Below, one piece after another: positions 1-5,684 of a stretch of DNA of 7,555 bases (its first letter is position 1; each line of letters opens with the position of its first letter). The DNA is taken from positions 1-7,555 of the forward strand of contig JAEYVW010000272.1 of assembly GCA_023429365.1 (NCBI GenBank), in the 5' to 3' direction. Below the pieces are notes generated by a model. It was not told the origin of the DNA and ran no database searches. It saw only the letters and a list, made by a program, of their open reading frames with translations. The DNA comes from Bacteroidota bacterium. GTDB taxonomy: Bacteria > Bacteroidota > Bacteroidia > Chitinophagales > Chitinophagaceae. The position numbers and the translations under genes were made by a program.

Positions 1-522
1 CAATTGCAACGAACTTACATGCAGGCGCAAATGGATGTAATGAAGGAAAAGAAATTCTATCCCGATGCAAACAGTACTTTACGGCTTACTTATGGTAATG
101 TAAAAGGGTACCAGCCAAGAGACGGGGTGAAGTATGGCTTTTATAGTTATATGGATGGGATCATGGAAAAATATAAACCGGGTGACTACGAGTTTGATGT
201 ACCCGAAAAGCTTAGAGAACTTTATGAGAAGAAAGACTTCGGTCCATATGGGCAAAAAGGAAAGATGACGGTGTGCTTTATTGCAGCTAATCACACTACT
301 GGGGGTAATTCGGGCAGCCCGGCCCTGGATGCGTATGGAAATCTTGTGGGGCTCAATTTTGACCGGGTTTGGGAAGGTACGATGAGCGATATCAACTATG
401 ACCCTTCCATTTGCCGCAATATCATGGTCGACATCCGATACGTATTGTTCATTGTCGATAAATATGCCGATGCCGGCCATTTGATTAAGGAGATGAGGCT
501 TGTTCACCCTAAAAAGAAATAA
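1..522 (+). CDS. S46-family dipeptidyl-peptidase, DPP11-like (C-terminal part, 5' end outside window)
   Basis: This is the last ~173 codons of a serine exopeptidase of MEROPS family S46 (DPP7/DPP11 type). These enzymes of Bacteroidota act in the periplasm or at the cell surface and release dipeptides from the N-terminus of peptides, feeding amino-acid catabolism. The reading frame is open from base 1, so the start codon, signal peptide and the catalytic His and Asp lie upstream of the window. The nucleophile motif TGGNSGSP is present, with the catalytic Ser codon at 310-312, followed by family-typical stretches (GLNFDR, VDIRYVLFIVDKY, AGHLIKEM). Eighteen residues after the Ser is an Arg (codon 364-366). 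In P. gingivalis DPP11 the pair is Ser655/Arg673, also 18 apart, and that Arg sets the preference for Asp/Glu at P1, whereas DPP7 has Gly there. Acidic specificity is therefore inferred. The protein ends in a short basic tail (PKKK) and stops with TAA. Family assignment is firm; the DPP11 subtype is likely. Confidence 0.93.
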   Translation, partial: QLQRTYMQAQMDVMKEKKFYPDANSTLRLTYGNVKGYQPRDGVKYGFYSYMDGIMEKYKPGDYEFDVPEKLRELYEKKDFGPYGQKGKMTVCFIAANHTTGGNSGSPALDAYGNLVGLNFDRVWEGTMSDINYDPSICRNIMVDIRYVLFIVDKYADAGHLIKEMRLVHPKKK

Positions 523-525
523 AAG

Positions 526-602
526 AATTGATAATTAACTGGTAATCAATTAATATTTATAATAATACACCAGTTTTGTGACCCTGCGCTGATATACTGG
601 TG
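526..602. repeat. Interlocking inverted repeats downstream of the S46 peptidase gene
   Basis: Several perfect 7-bp inverted repeats overlap here. AATTGAT (526-532) pairs with ATCAATT (545-551). AACTGGT (537-543), inside that loop, pairs with ACCAGTT (569-575). CACCAGT (568-574) can instead pair with ACTGGTG (596-602). ACTGGT thus occurs twice, flanking one copy of its complement, so the central segment could pair with either side but not both. The repeats begin just after the stop codon at 522. Only four T residues (574-577) follow the second stem, so it is not a classic terminator. They could be 3'-end structure of the peptidase mRNA or half-sites for a regulator. The repeats are seen directly; any function is inference. 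Confidence 0.4.
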
Positions 603-665
603 GTTCCGTTCGTTAAATGAATAATGCCAAACAGCGATTTTGAGTCATCTGAGCTGATAAACAGG
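586..665 (+). repeat. Imperfect 15-bp direct repeat pair
   Basis: Bases 586-600 and 651-665 match at 12 of 15 positions, sharing the core GCTGATA followed by AC and GG. The start-to-start distance is 65 bases. Both copies lie upstream of the predicted promoter of the parvulin foldase gene. In an AT-rich gap of this size such a pair may arise by chance, so a binding-site role is only a possibility. Confidence 0.25.
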
Positions 666-687
666 CTAATTTACCGCTCTAAGGGGG

Positions 688-718
688 TTGGGGTTTCCTT
701 TTAATTACCCTATTTTTG
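688..718 (+). promoter_or_regulatory. Bacteroidota-type promoter for the parvulin foldase gene
   Basis: TATTTTTG at 711-718 matches the Bacteroidota -7 element TAnnTTTG exactly. A TTG at 688-690 lies 20 bases upstream of it, a suitable place for the -33 element. Transcription would then start near 723-726, leaving a 5' leader of about 20 bases, AT-rich and with no Shine-Dalgarno sequence before the ATG at 746. AT-rich leaders without a Shine-Dalgarno are normal in this phylum. Confidence 0.65.
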
Positions 719-745
719 CCTCCCTTTTAAATCTTACATATTAAT

Positions 746-2890
746 ATGTCAGTTATTCAGAGTATCCAGGAGAAGTATGCAAAATTGATGGCCGTTGTGA
801 TTGCTATTGCTCTTCTCACATTTGTGGTTATGCTTGCTTTTGAAAATGGAGGTAGTTTGTTTTCCGGAGGCAGGGTTACATCCGTGGGTTCCATCAATGG
901 TGAAAGTATAAGCGCGATCGAGTTTGATAAATCAATTGACCGCCAGGAAGCAATGATGGAGCAACAAGGTTACCCAAGTGGTGCTGCAACCCGTCAAATG
1001 GCTATCGAAAATGCATGGCGTCAGGAAACAGCCCGTGTGGTAATGTTGACGGAACTCGACAAGCTCGGTATGCAGCTGGGTAAAAAAGAAATGGGTGATG
1101 TTCTTTATGGTGAGAATGCCCCCCAGGATCTGAAGCAACAGTTCACCGATCCGCAAACCGGGATCTTTAACGCACAGCAGGCAAAACAACAGATCGACCA
1201 GATGCTGAAAAGCAAGCAGGTACCTGAGGAACAAAAACAACAGTTCAATGATTACGTCGCTCAGCTGGAGTTGATGCGGTTGACGGAGAAATACAACTCA
1301 ATGCTTACTAATAGCAGCAATTTCCCCAGGTGGTTTGTTGAAAAGCAAAATGCTGATGCAAGCCAGTTGGCCAGTATTTCACTGGTTCGCGAATTTTACT
1401 CAGCCGTTCCCGACAGCGTAGTGAAAGTGACAGATAAGGAGATTGCAGATTATATCAATAAACACAAGGACGACTTTAAGCAGGAAGAGTCTCGCAGCAT
1501 TTCTTATGTAGCGTTCAGTGCTTTGCCTACAGCAGAAGATACTGCTGCGGCAAGAGAAAGGCTGCTCGCACTCAAACCAGGATTGGACTCTGTTCACGAT
1601 GTGAAACAATACCTCGAAAGCCAGGGGGTAACCACCTATTACGATAGCTATATAAATGGCAAGCACATACAAGTGCCGCAAAAGGATTCGATATTCAAAA
1701 CGCCTGTTGGCCAGGTGTACGGACCATATCTCGATGGTGGAACTTTCACCATGGCCAAGGTGGTTGGTGCAAGAACTCAGCCCGATACTGTGAAAGTCCG
1801 CCATATCCTGGTGGCCACTTCACAGCGTGATCCCCAGTCTGGTCAGATGTTTCCCACCCGTGACTCTGCAACAGCAAGAAACCTGATCGATAGTATCCAA
1901 ACCGCGCTTCGCAATGGATCTATATTTGATACACTGGTTGCTAAATTATCGGATGACCAGGGTAGCAAGGATAAAGGCGGTGTATATGAGAATGTAACTG
2001 CTGGTAGCATGGTGCCAGAGTTCAATGATTTTATTTTTGGAAACCCTACCGGTACAAAAGGGGTCGTTAAAACAGATTTTGGTTATCACTATATCGAGAT
2101 TTTATCTCAAAAAGGAAGTTCACCGGCTTACAAGGTCGCCTATATGACCCAACCAATAGACGCCAGCCAGGAAACAGACGCCAATGCAAGCAATGAGGCA
2201 ACCTTATTTGCAGGCAATAGCCAGTCCAGGAAGGCATTTGATGAAAATGCTGAAAAGCTTAAGGACAAAGGGATCAATAAATCATTCGCACAGGATATCA
2301 AGCCAAACGATTTTCAGATCATGGGTCTCGGTGCTTCCCGCGCTTTTGTAAGAAGCATTTACGATGCTGATCTTGGTGAAGTATTACAACCTGAGCGCGT
2401 CGGTGAAAATTATGTAGTGGCCATGGTAACCGAGGTCAATAAAAAAGGAACCCAGAGTGTTGAGCAGGCAAGGATACTTGTAGAGCCTATCCTGCGTAAC
2501 CAGAAAAAGGCGGAGCAGATTTCTAAAAAACTTGGAACTATCACGACGCTTGAAGCCGCATCTGCTGCTTTGGGCGGAAAGACCATTGAGAATGTAGACA
2601 GCCTGCGCATGACTGGTTCGCAGTCGAATATTGTGACAGCTGAGCCAAAAGTGATTGGGGCGGCATTTAACCCGGCCAATAAGGGTAAGGTAGTAACAGA
2701 GGCCATTCCTGCTAATAGCGGTGTATACGTGGTAAGGGTCAACAACGTGACTGCAACAGCTGTTGCCGATGCAAATGTGGCTGAGCAACGCAAATCAAGG
2801 TACCAGGATGCGAAAATGAGGGGTGCTTATCCGCAGCAGGTGCTGATAGAAGCTGCTACAATTAAGGACAACCGGAGTAAATTATATTAA
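746..2890 (+). CDS. PpiD/SurA-like membrane-anchored peptidylprolyl isomerase (periplasmic foldase)
   Basis: A 714-residue envelope folding factor resembling PpiD, an inner-membrane protein with a short cytoplasmic N-terminus and a large periplasmic part that assists newly exported proteins. One transmembrane helix lies at about residues 14-32, after a short charged start. A SurA/PpiD-type helical chaperone region follows (about 45-245), rich in Gln and Lys, including a VTDKEIADYI stretch at 228-237. The parvulin domain spans about 346-456, with the hallmarks VRHILV (His353), a KGG turn (410-412) and FGYHYIEI (His448), the two conserved parvulin histidines being present. The remaining 250 residues form a second chaperone or degenerate parvulin-like segment. 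E. coli PpiD is shorter (623 residues) and nearly inactive as an isomerase, so a chaperone role is at least as likely as catalysis. The ATG at 746 places the membrane helix correctly behind a predicted promoter. The gene appears monocistronic, closed by its own terminator. Confidence 0.92.
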   Translation: MSVIQSIQEKYAKLMAVVIAIALLTFVVMLAFENGGSLFSGGRVTSVGSINGESISAIEFDKSIDRQEAMMEQQGYPSGAATRQMAIENAWRQETARVVMLTELDKLGMQLGKKEMGDVLYGENAPQDLKQQFTDPQTGIFNAQQAKQQIDQMLKSKQVPEEQKQQFNDYVAQLELMRLTEKYNSMLTNSSNFPRWFVEKQNADASQLASISLVREFYSAVPDSVVKVTDKEIADYINKHKDDFKQEESRSISYVAFSALPTAEDTAAARERLLALKPGLDSVHDVKQYLESQGVTTYYDSYINGKHIQVPQKDSIFKTPVGQVYGPYLDGGTFTMAKVVGARTQPDTVKVRHILVATSQRDPQSGQMFPTRDSATARNLIDSIQTALRNGSIFDTLVAKLSDDQGSKDKGGVYENVTAGSMVPEFNDFIFGNPTGTKGVVKTDFGYHYIEILSQKGSSPAYKVAYMTQPIDASQETDANASNEATLFAGNSQSRKAFDENAEKLKDKGINKSFAQDIKPNDFQIMGLGASRAFVRSIYDADLGEVLQPERVGENYVVAMVTEVNKKGTQSVEQARILVEPILRNQKKAEQISKKLGTITTLEAASAALGGKTIENVDSLRMTGSQSNIVTAEPKVIGAAFNPANKGKVVTEAIPANSGVYVVRVNNVTATAVADANVAEQRKSRYQDAKMRGAYPQQVLIEAATIKDNRSKLY

Positions 2891-2916
2891 TCTAACGTCA
2901 ACTAATACTAACTGCC

Positions 2917-2946
2917 AGTCCTGCCTTTTTTGGCGGGACTTTTTTT
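2917..2946 (+). terminator. Rho-independent terminator after the parvulin foldase gene
   Basis: AGTCCTGCC (2917-2925) pairs with GGCGGGACT (2932-2940) in a 9-bp stem with one G-T wobble and a six-T loop, followed by six more T residues (2941-2946). It begins 27 bases past the stop codon at 2888-2890. It separates the foldase gene from the downstream DUF2480 gene and is the clearest terminator in the window. Confidence 0.9.
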
Positions 2947-2975
2947 ATCAAACAACAGGCAGGCATCTGTGTTAT

Positions 2976-2983
2976 TATATTTA
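2976..2983 (+). promoter_or_regulatory. Possible -7 element for the DUF2480 gene
   Basis: TATATTTA at 2976-2983 matches the TAnnTTTG element except for its last base and lies 17 bases before the ATG at 3001. No TTG is found at the expected -33 distance, so the call is weak. The terminator that ends at 2946 implies that the DUF2480 gene needs a promoter in this 54-base gap. Confidence 0.35.
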
Positions 2984-3000
2984 TACTCTCAAAAACAGGC

Positions 3001-3516
3001 ATGAGTGAACCGATAATCAATAAAGTGGCGGAAAGCGGGATTATAACGATAGACCCGGCTTCCTTTGTTCCTGCAGGTGAGACAGTTGTCTTTGACCTGA
3101 AGGATTACCTGTTTATGGGCCTGATTCTAAAAGAAAAGGACTTTCGCGAGTCGCTGAAAGCACTGGATTGGGAACAATACCGCGACAAAAATGTGGCACT
3201 CCTGTGTTCTGCGGATGCCATAATTCCGGTATGGGCGTATATGCTGGTCACGTCCAATCTACAACCGGTAGCCCGGGAAATTGTGATGGGTGACGAGAAT
3301 GAGCTGCAAAAGCATCTTTTCCTTAAAAATATTGCTAAGTTGGATATCAACTCGTTTGAAGATAAACGGGTCGTGATCAAAGGATGCGGCGATATCCCCA
3401 TTGGAGACTTTGTATACATGGAGCTAACGAGGTTATTGAGACCCGTGGTTAAGAGCATCATGTATGGAGAACCCTGCAGTACCGTACCGGTATATAAAAA
3501 GTCGATGCAGAAATAG
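3001..3516 (+). CDS. DUF2480 family protein of unknown function
   Basis: A 171-residue protein recognised as DUF2480, a family found mainly in Bacteroidota whose biochemical role is not established. It has no signal peptide and no membrane helix, so it should be cytoplasmic. Family-like stretches are the opening INKVAESGIITID, VFDLKDYLFMGLILKEKDFR (30-49), LLCSADAIIPVWAYMLV (67-83), VVIKGCGDIP (124-133) and the C-terminal GEPCSTVPVYKK (156-167). Its only three cysteines, Cys69, Cys129 and Cys159, all lie in these motif-like segments, which would fit thiol chemistry or metal binding; that is inference. From memory, relatives often sit near SUF iron-sulfur assembly genes (sufE, DUF59), but no such gene lies here. 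The start ATG at 3001 gives the usual length. The gene converges on corA with 41 bases between the two stop codons. Confidence 0.88.
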   Translation: MSEPIINKVAESGIITIDPASFVPAGETVVFDLKDYLFMGLILKEKDFRESLKALDWEQYRDKNVALLCSADAIIPVWAYMLVTSNLQPVAREIVMGDENELQKHLFLKNIAKLDINSFEDKRVVIKGCGDIPIGDFVYMELTRLLRPVVKSIMYGEPCSTVPVYKKSMQK

Positions 3517-3557
3517 TTGAGCTTTATCGTTTGCGCACAAACCCAGTTTACAGGATA

Positions 3558-4667
3558 TCAAAACCATCCTCTTTTCTTAAAAGCATATATCATCCAAACG
3601 GGTATGATAAGCATGATCGACACTGCTATCCAGAAACCATATTGATTATGTAAGTATGGAACGGTGTCAAAGTTCATCCCGAAAATTCCTCCGATGACGG
3701 TTGCGGGCGCCAGCAGGCAGGTCACGATCGCCATCACTTTCATCACTTCATTCATTTTCAGGTTTACATTGTTGATATAAAGGTCCTGCATACTCACCAT
3801 GATATCGCGATAGTTTTCGGTCAGGTCAATCGCCTGTATGATATGGTCATAAATATCTTTATAGTACTTGGTGTTGCGATCATCAAGAAGTTCGCTTTCG
3901 CTGCGTAGGATACCATTCACCAGGTCGCGAACGGGAACTGTATTACGTTTTAACACGATGAGTTCTTTACGCAGCTGGTTTATTTTTGCCAGCGATCTTT
4001 TATTGCTGTTACGAATAACTTCTTCTTCCAGGGCTTCGATCCTGTCGCCCAGTTTTTCCATGACCAGGTAATAATTATCCACGATCATATCCAGCATAGA
4101 ATAGCAGAGATAGTCGGCACTTCGCTGGCGGGCCTTACTGGTAGCCATCTTTAAACGCTCCCGGAGAGGATTGAAAACATCGCGGTTGGCATCTTCCTGG
4201 AATGTAACAACAAAATCGCGGCCCAGGACAATGCTGATCTGTTCTTGTTCCACCGTTTGCTTTGTGTCATTATAATACAGCATGTTCAACAGGCAAAACA
4301 TGACGCCATCTACCTCATCCATCTTTGGCCTTTGGTTGACGCTTAGAATATCTTCGATCAGCAGTGGGTGAATTTCAAAATGGCTGCAAAACGACTCCAC
4401 GTCTGCTTTCCGCAGCCCGTCGATATTGATCCAGCTGATCCGTTTACTGGATTTAAAGGCAAAGGTTTCATCAATTCTCGATAAACGTTTTTCTTCGAGT
4501 GTGTTTCCATCATAGTCAAACGCATATATCACCACGTCCTTTGCTTCCTCCCTTTGCGGGATGACAGTGGGATTGACGGATAGGATCTCTTTTGTACGCT
4601 GGGTACCAAAAAGGTTTGGGAGATATAAATACCTCAGGTACTTCTCCGGTTTCAGTTTGACATTCAT
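3558..4667 (-). CDS. corA: CorA-family magnesium/cobalt transport protein
   Basis: A 369-residue CorA-type divalent cation channel of the inner membrane, for Mg2+ (also Co2+ or Ni2+) uptake as a homopentamer. The order is typical: an alpha/beta cytoplasmic domain (about 40-160) with the motif HPLLIEDILSVNQRPK (100-115), a long helical stalk with charged coiled-coil-like stretches (about 165-310), pore helix TM1 (about 311-330), the signature GMN at 330-332 (in IFGMNF), a short external loop (VPYLHNQYGFW), TM2 (about 345-364) and a basic C-terminal tail KKRGW. Length and motif spacing are normal and no key residue is missing. The ATG at 4665-4667 is preceded by an AT-rich leader with no Shine-Dalgarno. 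The gene is divergent from the yihY-like gene, with 81 bases between the two start codons. CorA regulation is normally by Mg2+ binding to the cytoplasmic domain; no Mg-responsive RNA element could be recognised in the short leader. Confidence 0.95.
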   Translation of the reverse strand: MNVKLKPEKYLRYLYLPNLFGTQRTKEILSVNPTVIPQREEAKDVVIYAFDYDGNTLEEKRLSRIDETFAFKSSKRISWINIDGLRKADVESFCSHFEIHPLLIEDILSVNQRPKMDEVDGVMFCLLNMLYYNDTKQTVEQEQISIVLGRDFVVTFQEDANRDVFNPLRERLKMATSKARQRSADYLCYSMLDMIVDNYYLVMEKLGDRIEALEEEVIRNSNKRSLAKINQLRKELIVLKRNTVPVRDLVNGILRSESELLDDRNTKYYKDIYDHIIQAIDLTENYRDIMVSMQDLYINNVNLKMNEVMKVMAIVTCLLAPATVIGGIFGMNFDTVPYLHNQYGFWIAVSIMLIIPVWMIYAFKKRGWF

Positions 4668-4748
4668 TTAAGAAAGTTAGTAAAGAATAGTAAGAAAAGA
4701 TGTTAATGAGGGATGGCTTAATTTTAAACAAGGACCAAAAACAGTATT
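4668..4748. promoter_or_regulatory. Divergent intergenic region of corA and the yihY-like gene
   Basis: These 81 bases must hold the promoters of both divergent genes. On the plus strand TAATTTTA (4719-4726) matches the -7 element TAnnTTTG except for the last base and lies 22 bases before the ATG at 4749; no clear -33 TTG accompanies it. On the minus strand no good -7 match was seen. The region is AT-rich, and I saw no obvious palindromic operator in it. Confidence 0.35.
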
Positions 4749-5684
4749 ATGGCAAAAAACGCCGGTAATCATGGCAAGCGTTCGTCGATAGGACTTTGGG
4801 CGATGCTCAAATTATCCTTTAGCGAATTAAAGAAGAATAATCCGCTCCGGATGTCTGGTGCCACAGCGTTCTTCACCACTTTCGCGCTGCCACCAATCCT
4901 GTTGATATTATTCCAGATGTTCAGCCTGTTTCTTAACAAAAGACTTTTGGGCCGCGAGATGATGGAGCTGATCACAAATACAATTGGAAAGGACGGCGCG
5001 CAGCAGGTTTTGCAGACGGCGCGTGGGTTTTACAGTCTGGCCAGTAGATGGTGGATTGCCGCCGGCGGATTTTTGTTCCTGGTCTTTGTTGCGACCACAC
5101 TTTTTGGAGTTATCAAAAACTCACTGAACGATATATGGAAGATCGGCGTAAAGGAGAAGCCTGGCTTTTTATTCAATTTGAGGTTAAGGGCTCGTTCGCT
5201 GGGCGTGATCCTGGTGGCGGGTATACTGTTCCTGGCGGGCATCCTGCTGGATAGTTTTGAACTGATTGCAGGTAATTATATGGAAGAGCAATGGTCCAAC
5301 ATGGGAAAATATTTTTCCGGCGCCTTGAATGAGATCGTAGGTGCGGTGATCGTGACGGCGTGGTTTGTCGTGTTGTTTCGTTACCTGGCCGACGGTCGTC
5401 CATCCTGGCGCGTGGCGACTGCAGGTGGGCTGCTCACGGGTCTTTTATTTTCTATAGGGAAGGAAATATTATCCATTGTGATGAGCAATAGTAATCTCAA
5501 CACGATCTATGGCGCATCTGGTTCCATTGTTTTGATCCTGCTGTTTGTTTTCTATTCGTCGTTTATATTATATTTCGGGGCAGCGTTTGTAAAAGTGTAT
5601 TCTGAGAGTATTGGCGACCTGCCAAGGCTTATCAATAAGGCATATCGCTACCGGGTGCAGGCGGTGGCAGAGAAAGAGGCGTGA
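4749..5684 (+). CDS. YihY/virulence factor BrkB family membrane protein
   Basis: A 311-residue integral inner-membrane protein of the YihY/BrkB family (once misnamed ribonuclease BN). The family's function is not settled; proposals include transport of small molecules, and it should not be annotated as an RNase. Six hydrophobic segments fit the family: about 36-61, 102-122, 149-170, 194-213, 221-246 and 256-282. Recognisable features are SGATAFFTTFALPP (36-49) in the first helix, FGVIKNSLNDIW (119-130) after the second, and the highly typical YGASGSIVLILLFVFYSSFI (254-273) in the last. The N-terminus is basic and soluble, and the C-terminus ends in a short charged tail. The length is normal. 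The ATG at 4749 follows an AT-rich leader; an AAGGA at 4730-4734 is too far upstream to be a convincing ribosome-binding site. The gene ends tail to tail with the ClC gene, with no bases between the stop codons. Confidence 0.92.
   Translation: MAKNAGNHGKRSSIGLWAMLKLSFSELKKNNPLRMSGATAFFTTFALPPILLILFQMFSLFLNKRLLGREMMELITNTIGKDGAQQVLQTARGFYSLASRWWIAAGGFLFLVFVATTLFGVIKNSLNDIWKIGVKEKPGFLFNLRLRARSLGVILVAGILFLAGILLDSFELIAGNYMEEQWSNMGKYFSGALNEIVGAVIVTAWFVVLFRYLADGRPSWRVATAGGLLTGLLFSIGKEILSIVMSNSNLNTIYGASGSIVLILLFVFYSSFILYFGAAFVKVYSESIGDLPRLINKAYRYRVQAVAEKEA

Noticed and set aside
79..507. A 142-codon open frame on the minus strand opposite the S46 peptidase gene
   Set aside because: The plus-strand frame has unmistakable S46 motifs; the reverse frame has no recognisable motif and is a shadow of it.
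617..643. Eight-codon open frame starting with ATG in the gap before the foldase gene
   Set aside because: It has no ribosome-binding site, no attenuator-like codon bias, and lies upstream of the predicted transcription start.
2384..2793. Two overlapping open frames of about 130 codons on the minus strand opposite the foldase gene
   Set aside because: They are in different frames, lack recognisable domains, and lie within the clear C-terminal part of the foldase.
3529..3542. Small hairpin GTTTG-CGCA-CAAAC between the convergent DUF2480 and corA genes
   Set aside because: The stem is only 5 bp and is followed by no T run on either strand, so a bidirectional terminator cannot be supported.
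4516..4731. A 71-codon minus-strand frame overlapping the 5' end of corA and its upstream region
   Set aside because: It is out of frame with corA, covers its conserved N-terminal region, and has no recognisable features.
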